Assembly: GCF_934630525.1 (NCBI RefSeq)
Contig: NZ_CAKTVX010000013.1
Location: forward strand, 1 to 55,943
Direction of reading: 5' to 3'
Source of the DNA: an uncultured Slackia sp.
Lineage (GTDB): Bacteria; Actinomycetota; Coriobacteriia; Coriobacteriales; Eggerthellaceae
DNA length: 55,943 nt
Shown here: positions 1 through 8,781 of the stretch, piece after piece
Position numbering within the stretch: position 1 is the first letter of the stretch
Layout: every line of letters starts with the position of its first letter
The notes under the pieces: model-generated
Told to the model about the DNA's origin: nothing
The model's input: only the letters and a program-made list of their open reading frames with translations
Database searches by the model: none
Position numbers and translations under genes: made by a program

Positions 1-33
1 GAACTCCTATCTTTTAGTTGTTGCATTTGGGAG

Positions 34-52
34 CCGAATATCGAATGCTTTC
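34..52 (+). repeat. Left 19-bp inverted repeat of the IS110 element
   Basis: CCGAATATCGAATGCTTTC is the exact reverse complement of 1505-1523. Confidence 0.85.
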
Positions 53-264
53 AGATGCAATGCAGACTCTGGCGGGCAGGGATGCCGTCATGGGAGATGG
101 GGCGCCGGGCGCGACCCCGCAAAGGAGAATGGCATCCTGCCCCGTTCGGGCAAGGCCGCGGATTAGCTGGATGAGGGGCGATGGGCCACCTCGGATCTCT
201 TTTGGGAGGTTGCGGTCCCGGGCGTTTCGGGCAGGCCCCGCCGCATCGCAGAAGGAGGTCGCGA
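53..264 (+). ncRNA. Candidate bridge RNA leader of the IS110 element
   Basis: About 210 non-coding bases lie between the left repeat and the transposase start. IS110-group elements encode their bridge RNA in this upstream end (known for IS621). A long-range stem is visible: 75-86 pairs with 131-141 with one bulged base. Short GC hairpins around 139-152 and 218-240 follow. I cannot identify the target and donor guide loops by eye, so the call rests on position and structure only. Confidence 0.35.
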
Positions 265-1449
265 ATGATCTACGCGGGTGTGGACATCGCCAAGATGGAC
301 CACGTCATAGGGGCGGTCGACGAGCGCGGGGCGGAGATGTGCCGCCCGATGCCGTTCAAGAACACCGAGGCCGGGCTCGAGAGGGCCGTCGCGTGGCTCG
401 AGGGCCTGGCGGAGTCGCCGTCCGACGTCGTCGTGGGCATGGAGGCCACCGGCCACTACTGGATGGCCTGCTACTCGTTCCTCGTCGCGCGGGGCTATTC
501 CGTCGCCGTGATAAACCCCATGCAGGTCAAGGCGGTGCGCAGGCTCAAGGGGCTCGACAAGGTCAAGAACGACCGCGTCGACGCCGGGCTCATAGCCGAG
601 GCGCTGCGCATAGGCCGGTACGACGAGACCAGGCTCGCCACCGACGAGGTGGCGTCGCTGAGGTCGCTGTCGCGCTACCTGCAGTCGCTGCGCGGCATGG
701 TCGCGGAGCTCAAGACCCAGTGCGTGTGCCTGATGGACGCGCACTTCCCCGAGTACGCCGGGATGTTCTCGGACATGTTCGGGGCCGGCAGCCGCGCGGT
801 GCTGTCCAAGTCCCCGCTGCCCTTCGAGCTGGCGCGAAGGCGCGCCGACTCGCTCGCCCGCGACATCGCCGAGGCGTCCAGGCGCCCCGGCAGGTCGGCC
901 GGCTACGCCGCCGAGATCAAGGCCGCGGCCAAGCCGTCGATCGGCGTGAGGCTCGGCCAGGAGGCCGCGTCGTTCCAGGTCAAGTCCCTGATAAGGCAGA
1001 TCGAGTTCGCCGACTCCGAGTGCGCCAAGGTCGAGGCGAGGGTGAGGGAGCTGCTCGACGAGGTCGAGCCGCTCGTGCTCACGATACCCGGGGTGTCCTA
1101 CGTCACGGGCGCCCAGATAGTCTCCGAGATAGGCGACGTGTCGCGCTTCCGAAACGCGCCCGCCCTGGTGAGCTACGCCGGGCTGAACTCGTCGGTGAGC
1201 CAGTCGGGCAAGTTCGACAGCGGCGGCGGCCCCATAACCAAGCACGGCTCGCCGTACCTTCGCCGCGCTTTGTGGCTGGCGGCCAACCGCGCCAGGCAGT
1301 ACGACCCGGGGCTGCGCGCCTTCTACGACAAGAAGCGCGCCGAGGGCAAGCCCCACCGCGTGGCCGTCACGGCCGTGGCGAGGAAGCTGTGCCACATCGT
1401 GTTCGCGGTGATGCGCGACCAGGTCCCGTACGACCCGGAGAGGGAATAG
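265..1449 (+). CDS. IS110-family transposase (RNA-guided DEDD recombinase)
   Basis: 394 aa. The N-terminal RuvC-like domain carries the family DEDD set at Asp7 (in AGVDIAK), Glu60 (in GMEATGHYW), Asp103 and Asp106 (in KNDRVDAG). This spacing is almost identical to that described for IS621. The C-terminal Transposase_20 domain (about 272-355) has IPGVSYVTG, YAGLNSS, a Ser-Gly-Gly-Gly stretch near 319 and HGSPYLRRAL. The catalytic serine of this domain should lie among these, but I cannot assign it. The start at 265 is chosen because GAAGGAGG lies at 251-258; the reading frame continues upstream to 181 without a ribosome site. The length is normal for the family and no frameshift or stop is seen, so the element may be active. 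Confidence 0.92.
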   Translation: MIYAGVDIAKMDHVIGAVDERGAEMCRPMPFKNTEAGLERAVAWLEGLAESPSDVVVGMEATGHYWMACYSFLVARGYSVAVINPMQVKAVRRLKGLDKVKNDRVDAGLIAEALRIGRYDETRLATDEVASLRSLSRYLQSLRGMVAELKTQCVCLMDAHFPEYAGMFSDMFGAGSRAVLSKSPLPFELARRRADSLARDIAEASRRPGRSAGYAAEIKAAAKPSIGVRLGQEAASFQVKSLIRQIEFADSECAKVEARVRELLDEVEPLVLTIPGVSYVTGAQIVSEIGDVSRFRNAPALVSYAGLNSSVSQSGKFDSGGGPITKHGSPYLRRALWLAANRARQYDPGLRAFYDKKRAEGKPHRVAVTAVARKLCHIVFAVMRDQVPYDPERE

Positions 1450-1504
1450 GGCGACCCATGCAAAAGGCATCGCAGGCGGCCTCGCCGCCCGCTTCGCCAT
1501 GCCC

Positions 1505-1523
1505 GAAAGCATTCGATATTCGG
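1505..1523 (-). repeat. Right 19-bp inverted repeat of the IS110 element
   Basis: GAAAGCATTCGATATTCGG is the exact reverse complement of 34-52. It lies 55 bases after the transposase stop. Confidence 0.85.
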
Positions 1524-1538
1524 TTCTCAAGCTGCAAC

Positions 1539-1956
1539 GTTCCAACAAATCAAAAGGTCTTAGAATCTATGGCTTAGCCCTTGACTTCATATAGCTGGTC
1601 TCCTTTCTCGTTTCGAGAACAGAGTCGCGCAAAACGTCCCTTTCCATCACTCCCCATTGGCCCAAAATAGACCCCCAACATGACCCACTCGACTCAAAGT
1701 CACTCCGTAGCCAGCAGCGAATCCGCACCCACCAAAAGTGAGCCCGCACGCCGCAGGGATGCGCGCAGGCAACTCACCTCGAACGTGATGATGTGATGAG
1801 AAATGCCAAAGAGGATCCTGAATTAGCCGTACGCGAAACGCCAAAGACGCGACTTGCGATGGCGGCGTTATGGGCCCAAGCAAAAACGAAAGGGCTCGCG
1901 GTCCAATCGGCCACAAGCCCCTTCGATTCGATATTCAATTGGCGTTGCGCAATCGG
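1539..1956. other. Gene-free stretch between IS110 and the lipoprotein gene
   Basis: I see no credible gene here. It holds the lipoprotein terminator (1882-1922) and, at 1926-1936, a further copy of the 11-base core ATTCGATATTC that is also present in both IS ends. Confidence 0.5.
1882..1922 (-). terminator. Rho-independent terminator of the lipoprotein gene
   Basis: Read on the minus strand, AAGGGGCTTGTGG pairs with CCGCGAGCCCTT (imperfect stem) and is followed by CGTTTTTG. It begins 34 bases after the lipoprotein stop. Confidence 0.65.
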
Positions 1957-2367
1957 CTATTTGCCCGCATCAGCCTCGGCGCGTGTGAAGGACATGGAGT
2001 CGCCGCCCGCTTCAAGCGTAATGGTGTCGTCGGCAAGCTTGCCGGTCGTGGTGTCGCCTTCGATGGTTACATCAAGCTCAGTCGCGCTCTTCGGCTCCCA
2101 AGAAACATCCATGGCCTCGTCGAACATGACGAGCGAACCGGTGCCGTCCTCATTGAGCGTAAGGGTCACCGCCATACCGAAGGCCTCCATGAGCGCGATG
2201 TCGTCTTCGCTCATCGCCTCGCCGTTTTCAGTCATGCCGGAAAGTTTCCAATCGCCCGTGAAGTTCTTGGTGTAATCGGCGCCATCACCGCCACCGCAGC
2301 CAACAAGGCCCAGGCACAGCGCGAATACGGCGGCAATTACGATTGCGATTTTCGTGGTACGTTTCAT
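1957..2367 (-). CDS. Small predicted lipoprotein
   Basis: 136 aa. The start at 2367 is chosen because the protein then opens with a lysine/arginine-rich n-region, a hydrophobic core (about residues 8-20) and a lipobox LVGC, so Cys22 would be lipidated. The start is preceded by AAGGAAG. The exported part is short and acidic, with alternating polar/hydrophobic stretches (NFTGDWKLSG, AVTLTLNEDGTGSL, TITLEAGG) suggesting a small beta-barrel or lipocalin-like fold. No family is recognised. It lies 38 bases downstream of the DUF4428 gene and is probably co-transcribed with it. Confidence 0.75.
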   Translation of the reverse strand: MKRTTKIAIVIAAVFALCLGLVGCGGGDGADYTKNFTGDWKLSGMTENGEAMSEDDIALMEAFGMAVTLTLNEDGTGSLVMFDEAMDVSWEPKSATELDVTIEGDTTTGKLADDTITLEAGGDSMSFTRAEADAGK

Positions 2368-2405
2368 TGTTCCACTTCCTTTCTTGGGTTCCTCCCCTTT
2401 TTGAC

Positions 2406-3140
2406 TTATGCACCCATGGCGCCGCCGCAGTATTCGCAGCGCCCAGAAGCATCCGGCGTGGTGGTGGCTCCGCAGAAGGGGCACGTGCGTGCAACCTTGG
2501 GAGCCGAAGCGGCAGCGGCAGCTTCACGCGTGGTTTCGCGAAGCTCGGTAAGCGCGGCTCGAATCTCGTTCGCCTGGCGCTCGGCCTCGCGATATTCGAC
2601 CGAATTGCGCTCCTCGATGCGCGACCCGTTCACCTTGAACGTGATGCTGTCGTAATACGGCACATTCACGTGGATGGTGAGATACATGTCGTAATCGATG
2701 TCGTAGCGCGGCGGATCGTAATCGTGCTCTTCGCCGTCGGAGTCTTTCCAATGCAGCTCGGTGCGTGACTCGCGAATCTCGGTATCGCAGCCGGTGACCT
2801 GCGAAAAATCGAGCACGTCGGGGTTCGCCTCGCGCCAGCGAGAGCTGCGCGTCACGATGAAACGGCCGGCATCCTCGTCGAGGATCACCTTCATGTCGTT
2901 GCCAAGCGTGCGCGTGGGGTTGAACTGCGCAACGCGCTGCTGGTTGGCCTCGCGCCAGTCGAGCTGCTCGCGAATCTGATCGACCGTAGAGCGGCGGCGA
3001 TCAGAAAACCACGGCGAAAGCTTCGACGCGCATTCCTTGCAAAGGTTGCCGTCTTCAAGCTTCTTGTTGCCCAAAAGGCCAATCTCGCCGCCGCAGATGT
3101 CGCAGTTCTTCTTCTCGAACATCTTTCCGAAAAGTCCCAT
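2406..3140 (-). CDS. DUF4428-type zinc-ribbon protein
   Basis: 244 aa. The N-terminal zinc site CDICGGEIGLLGNKKLEDG...CKEC (about residues 13-38) is typical of DUF4428. A middle region (about 80-180) is rich in charged beta-strand-like sequence. A helical, alanine-rich linker follows, then a C-terminal zinc ribbon with CPFC and CEYC. The start at 3140 has GGGAGG upstream; the frame is open further upstream but without a ribosome site. The function of the family is unknown. The C-terminal ribbon resembles those on the SPFH protein encoded at 7455-8774, so both could belong to one envelope-associated set, but that is inference. Confidence 0.8.
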   Translation of the reverse strand: MGLFGKMFEKKNCDICGGEIGLLGNKKLEDGNLCKECASKLSPWFSDRRRSTVDQIREQLDWREANQQRVAQFNPTRTLGNDMKVILDEDAGRFIVTRSSRWREANPDVLDFSQVTGCDTEIRESRTELHWKDSDGEEHDYDPPRYDIDYDMYLTIHVNVPYYDSITFKVNGSRIEERNSVEYREAERQANEIRAALTELRETTREAAAAASAPKVARTCPFCGATTTPDASGRCEYCGGAMGA

Positions 3141-3225
3141 CGGAAGCCTCCCATCACTCGTGTTGGCAGATTCAATGTCGTTCTTTCTGATTTCATGATG
3201 CCCCGCATCGCACGCAGAAAGAAGT

Positions 3226-3254
3226 GCCCCGCGGCCCAAGGAAGGCGGCGGGGC
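3226..3254 (-). terminator. Possible terminator of the signalling operon
   Basis: GCCCCGC and GCGGGGC (3226-3232/3248-3254) form a GC stem. On the minus strand it is followed by ACTTCTTTCT, a weak T tract. It lies between the response regulator stop and the DUF4428 start. Confidence 0.35.
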
Positions 3255-3375
3255 ATGGACGTTTGTCTCTAAGGTTGGGTCAATTATGCGATGGACGCGC
3301 GCCCACTTCGGCACATTGCGGAACCGAACGCGAAGAACACGCAGTTGAACAGGGATTTCTCAAGTGCCGTGGCGG

Positions 3376-4011
3376 CTATTCCCCATTGGCGCCCTTCGTC
3401 ATGCTCGGAACGATGAGGCCCGTCGATACGGCATGCACCGCAAGGCGCAAGATGTTGTCGTATCCGGTTTTGGCGAGAATCTCGGAAATATGGCGCTTCA
3501 CGGTTCCCTCGCTCAAATACAACTCAGTGGCAATTTCCTTGCGCGTCTTCGTTTCGCACACCAAACGCAAAATCGCAAGCTCGGTATCGGTGAGCTGCGC
3601 CGCGTCGGAGAAAATGCTTTGCTGCGCCAAGGGAAAGGTGGAATACCCCTCGACCGTTGAGCGAATGATGCCCAAAAGCTCGGTGGTACCTACATTTTTA
3701 TAGACGAAGCTGTCAACGCCCGCCGTGCGCGCCTGCTCAACGAACGTGATTTCGGGCATGCCCGTCATGATCACGACTTTCACCTCGGGGTGCGCTTCCT
3801 TGATCTTGCGCGCCGCGACGATGCCGCTCGAATCGTTTTCGGTACACACGTCGAGCAGCGCGCACGTCGCGCCGCTGCGCTCAAGGGCTTCGAGGGCTTC
3901 GGCGGCGTCACCCAGCGAAGCGACCACCTCCATATCGCTTTGCGTATTTATGGTGCACGCGAGCGAATCGCGCAGCATGGCTTGGTCCTCGACAATCATG
4001 AGTCTAATCAT
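3376..4011 (-). CDS. LuxR/NarL-family response regulator
   Basis: 211 aa. The receiver domain (about 1-120) has the acidic pocket IVEDQ, the likely phospho-acceptor Asp in ALLDVCTE and the conserved Lys in VYKN. The C-terminal LuxR helix-turn-helix (about 145-205) has LTDTELAILRLV, TRKEIATELYLSEGTVKRHISEIL. The start at 4011 forms an ATGA overlap with the stop of the histidine kinase gene, so the two are translationally coupled. It should be the transcriptional output of the kinase encoded upstream; target genes are unknown. Confidence 0.93.
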   Translation of the reverse strand: MIRLMIVEDQAMLRDSLACTINTQSDMEVVASLGDAAEALEALERSGATCALLDVCTENDSSGIVAARKIKEAHPEVKVVIMTGMPEITFVEQARTAGVDSFVYKNVGTTELLGIIRSTVEGYSTFPLAQQSIFSDAAQLTDTELAILRLVCETKTRKEIATELYLSEGTVKRHISEILAKTGYDNILRLAVHAVSTGLIVPSMTKGANGE

Positions 4012-5489
4012 GACAACTCCTTCTCGTAGACGGCGCGAACGCTTGGCGCATGCGCGCTTTCGGGGCGCTCCAGATGAACCTCGATAGTAAACGGATTGTT
4101 TGAGGAAACATCGAATGTGCCGCCAATGGCTTCCGCCGCGCGGCGCATGCCGGGAATGCCGCAACCCATGCGCAAATTCGCCGGCGCGGGCATGCCGTCG
4201 TTCACGACGCGCAACAACGTCACATTGCCAATGCGGGATATATTCACGTCCACATGCTTTGCCTGAGCATGCTTCGCCGCGTTGGTAGCAGCCTCTCGCA
4301 CGATATTCACGAAAACGCTCGCAGCGTCATCGTCTTCCGGCAACGAGCCCTTCACGCATACTTCAATGCCGATGAGCGCGAAGGCGCCCACGATGGAATC
4401 GAGCTGCGATGCGCGGTCGGGCGTTTCCGGTTCAGACAAATCGTCGACGATGCTGCCAGCGAGGCGCTTTACCTCGCCCAACGCTTCAGGCGTGGGATTT
4501 TCCGCCTCAAGGAAGCGATGTAAAATAGAGAGCCTCTGGCCAATGGTATCGTGCACGCGTGCCTTCATGCGAACGATGGCCTCGTCCTGGGCGACGCTTT
4601 GCACATGCGCAAGCGATTCGCGCAGCTCGTCGTTCGCCATTCGAAGCAGGCCATTCGCCTCTTCAAGTTCCCTATTCAAGGCCTCCTCACCCGTCACGTC
4701 GACAGCAACCAAGCGGCGGCACCTCACACCACGTAAGCTCACCTCGTCGCGCATGAACAGGCATGTTTTATCCGGCGAGACCTCGAGCCGAATGCCCTCG
4801 GGCAGCACCTTGCCGCCTTTTTCGCGCGCCATATTGCCAAGGTTGACCCACAAGCCACTCGTCTCGGAAAGGTCGGTAGCGAAGCCGAGCGAAGCCAAAT
4901 CGGCTCGCATGGCATCGTTCATGTACTGGATGCGGCCATTTCTGTTCGCCCACACCAAACCTTCAGGCAAATTATCAAGCGCGCCGATGAGCGAAAGCTG
5001 CGTGATCGACTCGGATGCATGGCGAATATCGAGCACGAGGCCGGCACTCGTTCGGAAAAGGAAAAACGCGGCGTCGAGAATGAAGAGGTACACGCAATTG
5101 TCGCCCAAAAGGGAAATGATGGGCGGCGTGCACAACGCGATGAGAACGATCTCGAACGTCATGACGGGCCTGCGCTTCGCAATCGCGAGCACCAAACCGA
5201 ACGCGGCTATCGCGAGATTCGCCCAAAGAAGCACATCGAGCGGAAACACGTACGGGCGAAACTGCGCCAGCAGAACGACGAACCCTCGCGAAGCCGAATT
5301 CGCCGTGCAGCAGGCGAGCACGAGATGCACGACGATTAGCATCTCGTAGGCGAAAATCACCCCAGCAGGCGACACTTCACGCCGCGTAGCGATAAACAAT
5401 GCATGCACCGCCTGTGTGCAAGCGGCAAGGAAAAACACCGACAGGAGCGCGAGCAGCACAACGAGGGGCATATGCGAAAGAACGCCCAT
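4008..5489 (-). CDS. Membrane histidine kinase, NarL-system type
   Basis: 493 aa. About five or six hydrophobic segments fill residues 7-150. A PAS-like stretch (about 165-270, with DNLPEGLVWANRNGRIQYMN), a coiled coil (270-300), and a HisKA_3-type dimerisation segment with phospho-acceptor His313 in RVHDTIGQRL follow. The HATPase domain has the N-box REAATNAAKHA and the G-box MGCGIPGMRRA. Its ATG shares one base with the stop of the upstream sensor gene (TAATG), and its stop overlaps the regulator start, giving one coupled operon of three genes. Confidence 0.92.
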   Translation of the reverse strand: MGVLSHMPLVVLLALLSVFFLAACTQAVHALFIATRREVSPAGVIFAYEMLIVVHLVLACCTANSASRGFVVLLAQFRPYVFPLDVLLWANLAIAAFGLVLAIAKRRPVMTFEIVLIALCTPPIISLLGDNCVYLFILDAAFFLFRTSAGLVLDIRHASESITQLSLIGALDNLPEGLVWANRNGRIQYMNDAMRADLASLGFATDLSETSGLWVNLGNMAREKGGKVLPEGIRLEVSPDKTCLFMRDEVSLRGVRCRRLVAVDVTGEEALNRELEEANGLLRMANDELRESLAHVQSVAQDEAIVRMKARVHDTIGQRLSILHRFLEAENPTPEALGEVKRLAGSIVDDLSEPETPDRASQLDSIVGAFALIGIEVCVKGSLPEDDDAASVFVNIVREAATNAAKHAQAKHVDVNISRIGNVTLLRVVNDGMPAPANLRMGCGIPGMRRAAEAIGGTFDVSSNNPFTIEVHLERPESAHAPSVRAVYEKELS

Positions 5490-7252
5490 TATTTGCCCCC
5501 TTTCGCCGGAAGGGGCACATATGCGACAAGCGACGCCGACGAAGGATCGGTCTCGATGGAATATTCAACCCTATGCTTTTCGAGGCTGGCACGCAGCTCG
5601 TCAAAGGTGGCAGCCATGCGCTCGCTTTCGGCATCGCTCGAGTCGAGCATTGCGCGCAGCTGAACGCGCCGCTCATCTTGCTGGACGAACAGCATGAGCA
5701 CGGCATCGCTGGCCGCGTTCGCGACGGTCGCGAAATCATACAGGCAATCATAAAGCACGCTTACCACCGAAGCCGGCAGCGGCGTATTGGTTTGCACGAG
5801 CGCCGCGCATTCAACGCCAATCGAGCGCAGGTCTGCCGCTGTTTCGTTGAACACAAGCTGCAATCGTTCGCGATTGAATTCGGGGTCGCTTTTCTCGGCA
5901 AGAACGAGCGCGCCTTTGCGTTTGCAGTAGGCGACGAGCAGCTTCACCTCAACGAGCATCTCGCGACGACGCGCAATGGAATCTGGGTCGTTGGAATCGG
6001 GCAAGCCGTCAAGCAGCATCTGGATGCGGCGCGTTTTGCCTTCGAGGGACTTTTCGATTTCGACGAACAGCTCGCGCTCGCTGCGCAATCGCCACATCTC
6101 GTGCTGCACCTCGGTCTCGCGCTCAAGCACGGCATTGCTGCGCCGCAAGCGCTCCTGCGTTGCGGCAAGCGCCTCGCGGCGCTCATCGATTGCCGCGACG
6201 TCTTCGGCCAAAACGGCACGGCCGCCGCTCACGGGGTAAACCTTGAACAACGTATGCGGCGCCCCTGTCGTGCGAAACGCCCACGACTCGCTGAGCCCCT
6301 TATCCGCCGTTTTCAGGATGTCCGCCGCAGCTTGGGGCATAGGCTGCGCCATTTCGGTTTCAAAAACCGTATCGCCATTTGCCTCGAGCACCTTCAAATC
6401 GAACGGCAGTTTGGAAAACGCCTGGGTATACCAAGCATACGACGGGAAGAATCCCAGATCGAGCGTGAGTTCTATGGCCGCCATAGCCAAAATGCAATAG
6501 GAAAGAGCAACGTTCGACGTGAGCGTCGCCACGTGTCGAAGGGTAAACATTACACCGTAAACAATGCCTACGCCCACGATAACGCCAATGGGGAAAAGCA
6601 TGCTGCGAAGGCTTCTGCGCGCAGAAAGGAACAGCGTGGCGAAGAATATTACGAACAGGGTGATATACCAGGCCACGAGCACGTAATAACCAAACGCGTA
6701 GCGATAATTGCCTCCCCAATCGGGATCGGCGAAATCGAAGGCGAACACGAGATGATGCACGTTGTTCGTAAGCACGACGAACACGGCAAACATCGAAATC
6801 GCCACGATAATGCGCCGCGCATAACGCGCCCAGGCAACGTCGTCGAGCGAGGCGGCGCGCATCGCGCACAGCACGCACAACGTCGGAATCGCCGTCATGG
6901 GAATGTAGTAGCAATACCACAGCAGGGCGGTAGCCACATCGCCGCGAATGGGATATTTCAGCAACACGTCGAGCATCCAGAACGCGACAAGGGCCGCGAT
7001 GCCCACGAGCCAGCGGCGGATTTTCGCATCGGAGCATCGAACGTACATCGAAAAGCCCCACGCCGCAGAAAGGGGGCCAAGCGCGATCATGTAGCCAGCG
7101 GTGGCCGAGGGGCCCCTCGTCGGGCCTGACGGGGTCGGCCGCCCAAGCGAATCGAACTCGAGCAGCGCAACGATCGCACACGCAAAAACGCACGCAACCA
7201 CGCCCGCGATAACGAGCACCTTCCGCTTCGATATGTTGGCCATGCGCAGCAT
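5489..7252 (-). CDS. Multi-TM sensor protein with degenerate kinase-like C-terminus
   Basis: 587 aa from the start at 7252 (an ATG at 7243 is nearly as likely; neither has a strong ribosome site). Roughly seven or eight hydrophobic segments occupy residues 12-280. A long helical segment (about 370-470) then precedes a C-terminal alpha/beta region, ending in SASLVAYVPLPAKGG. The layout follows a histidine kinase, but I find no phospho-acceptor His in the expected helix (RIQMLLDGLP) and no clear N- or G-box. It may be a partner sensor or pseudokinase for the kinase encoded immediately downstream, with which it overlaps by one base. TATACT just upstream may be its -10. Confidence 0.78.
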   Translation of the reverse strand: MLRMANISKRKVLVIAGVVACVFACAIVALLEFDSLGRPTPSGPTRGPSATAGYMIALGPLSAAWGFSMYVRCSDAKIRRWLVGIAALVAFWMLDVLLKYPIRGDVATALLWYCYYIPMTAIPTLCVLCAMRAASLDDVAWARYARRIIVAISMFAVFVVLTNNVHHLVFAFDFADPDWGGNYRYAFGYYVLVAWYITLFVIFFATLFLSARRSLRSMLFPIGVIVGVGIVYGVMFTLRHVATLTSNVALSYCILAMAAIELTLDLGFFPSYAWYTQAFSKLPFDLKVLEANGDTVFETEMAQPMPQAAADILKTADKGLSESWAFRTTGAPHTLFKVYPVSGGRAVLAEDVAAIDERREALAATQERLRRSNAVLERETEVQHEMWRLRSERELFVEIEKSLEGKTRRIQMLLDGLPDSNDPDSIARRREMLVEVKLLVAYCKRKGALVLAEKSDPEFNRERLQLVFNETAADLRSIGVECAALVQTNTPLPASVVSVLYDCLYDFATVANAASDAVLMLFVQQDERRVQLRAMLDSSDAESERMAATFDELRASLEKHRVEYSIETDPSSASLVAYVPLPAKGGK

Positions 7253-7454
7253 AGCTTCAGTATAAACGCTCGCGCTTTTTCGTTTTGGGTCGACTGGCTC
7301 ATGTTGCCCTCGCGATTTGGGCCGACTGGGCATATCGTGGCGCGGCGTTTTGAGAGATTCTTCAGGCATAACGAGACGCAGCGCGCAGGGTGCCCCATCA
7401 CGCACGCACACGCGCGAAACGCTTCGGTTTCCCGACCTCGAGAAAGGAAGAACC

Positions 7455-8774
7455 ATGGGTTTGTTGAAAGCCGGCATTGGCGCCGCAGGCGGCGTGCTCG
7501 CCGATTCGTGGCGTGAGTATTTCTACTGCGACGCGCTTGACGCCAACACGTTGGTGGCGAAGGGCCAGAAGCGCACGAGCGACAAGGGCCGCAGCTCGAA
7601 CACGCGAGGCGAAAGCAACATCATTTCCGACGGTTCGATCATCGCGGTCAACGAAGGCCAATTCATGATCATCGTCGAGCAGGGCGCGATCGTCGAAGCC
7701 TGCGGAGAGGCGGGCGAATTCGTGTTCGACAAATCGACCGAACCGAGCCTGTTCTTCGGCGAGGCGAGCCTCGGCGATAGGCTCATGGCATCGTTTGAGC
7801 GCGTGGGCACCCGCTTCACGTTCGGCGGCGACACGGGCAAAGACCAGCGCGTATACTTCTTCAACACGAAGGAAATCATGGGCAACAAGTACGGCACCGC
7901 CTCGCCCGTGCCCTTCCGCGTCGTCGATAACAACATCGGCTTAGACGTCGACATTTCGGTTCGCTGCAACGGCGAATACTCGTACAAGATCGTCGACCCG
8001 CTCATGTTCTACAAGAACGTGTGCGGCAACGTCGAGGAGCCTTACACGCGCGACAAAATCGACTCGCAGCTGAAGAGCGAGCTGCTCACGGCGCTGCAGC
8101 CCGCATTCGCGAAGATTTCGGCCATGGGCGTGCGCTATTCCGCGGTGCCCGCGCACACCACCGATGTGGCGAAGGCCCTCAACGAGGTGCTTTCCCAGGA
8201 ATGGACCGACCTGCGCGGCATTCAGGTCGCGTCGTTCGGCGTGAATTCCATTGCCGCGTCGCCCGAAGACGAAGCGATGATCAAAGAGCTGCAGAAGGCC
8301 GCGGTTATGCGCGATCCCAGCATGGCGGCCGCGAACCTGGCAGCATCGCAGGCCGATGCGATGCGCATGGCTGCGAGCAATGAAAACGGAGCCATGATGG
8401 GCTTCATGGGCATGGGCATGGCGAACGCCGTGGGCGGCATGAACCCGCAGGGCCTCTATGGCATGGGCGCGGGCAATGTGCCCCCGCAGAACCAGTATGC
8501 GACCGCGCCTGGCGGTGGGTTCGCCCAGCCTCAAGCGCAGGCACCCGGCGCCGCGATGGGCGTCGGCGCCACTCCCGCGCCGGCACCTGCTCCTGCCCCC
8601 GCCCCTGCGCCCGCAGGCGATACGTGGACGTGTTCGTGCGGCGCCCAGAACACCGGCAAGTTCTGCGGCAATTGCGGCTCGCCGAAGCCCGCGCCAGCCG
8701 GCCCCTGGACATGCTCATGCGGCATGCAGAACACCGGCAACTTCTGCGGAAACTGCGGCTCCAAGCGACCGTAG
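7455..8774 (+). CDS. SPFH-domain protein with twin C-terminal zinc ribbons
   Basis: 439 aa, from an ATG preceded by AGAAAGGAAG. The N-terminal 290 residues form an SPFH/band-7-like domain of the YdjI (virion-core-protein-like) type, with an early strand-rich part and the helical segment around SQADAMRMAA. A Gly/Met/Gln-rich linker and a Pro-Ala repeat (about 365-385) lead to two near-identical zinc ribbons, WTCSCGxQNTGxFCGNCGS. YdjI-type proteins associate with membrane-stress responses in Bacillus, a family-level statement. It is transcribed divergently from the sensor operon and ends at a strong terminator, so it is probably monocistronic. Confidence 0.85.
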   Translation: MGLLKAGIGAAGGVLADSWREYFYCDALDANTLVAKGQKRTSDKGRSSNTRGESNIISDGSIIAVNEGQFMIIVEQGAIVEACGEAGEFVFDKSTEPSLFFGEASLGDRLMASFERVGTRFTFGGDTGKDQRVYFFNTKEIMGNKYGTASPVPFRVVDNNIGLDVDISVRCNGEYSYKIVDPLMFYKNVCGNVEEPYTRDKIDSQLKSELLTALQPAFAKISAMGVRYSAVPAHTTDVAKALNEVLSQEWTDLRGIQVASFGVNSIAASPEDEAMIKELQKAAVMRDPSMAAANLAASQADAMRMAASNENGAMMGFMGMGMANAVGGMNPQGLYGMGAGNVPPQNQYATAPGGGFAQPQAQAPGAAMGVGATPAPAPAPAPAPAPAGDTWTCSCGAQNTGKFCGNCGSPKPAPAGPWTCSCGMQNTGNFCGNCGSKRP

Positions 8775-8781
8775 CGCACTC

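Larger units (their letters stand above)
20..1538 (+). mobile_element. IS110-family insertion sequence
   Basis: A single DEDD transposase gene sits between a perfect 19-bp inverted repeat (34-52 and 1505-1523). With one gap the match extends outward through GTTGC at 20-24 and GCAAC at 1534-1538. I see no flanking direct repeat, as expected for IS110 elements. Codon use differs from the neighbours: many ATA isoleucine and AGG arginine codons, which are rare in the adjacent chromosomal genes, suggesting recent acquisition. The exact ends are uncertain because IS110 proper usually lacks terminal inverted repeats; these may be subterminal, or part of the target. Confidence 0.8.

Noticed and set aside
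1647..1916. An 89-aa minus-strand frame between IS110 and the lipoprotein gene
   Set aside because: It overlaps the lipoprotein terminator, has no ribosome site and shows no protein-like pattern.
8580..8620. The Pro-Ala coding repeat in the SPFH gene as a DNA repeat or CRISPR-like array
   Set aside because: It is a simple in-frame linker repeat within a coding gene; no spacers exist. No CRISPR array was found anywhere in the window.
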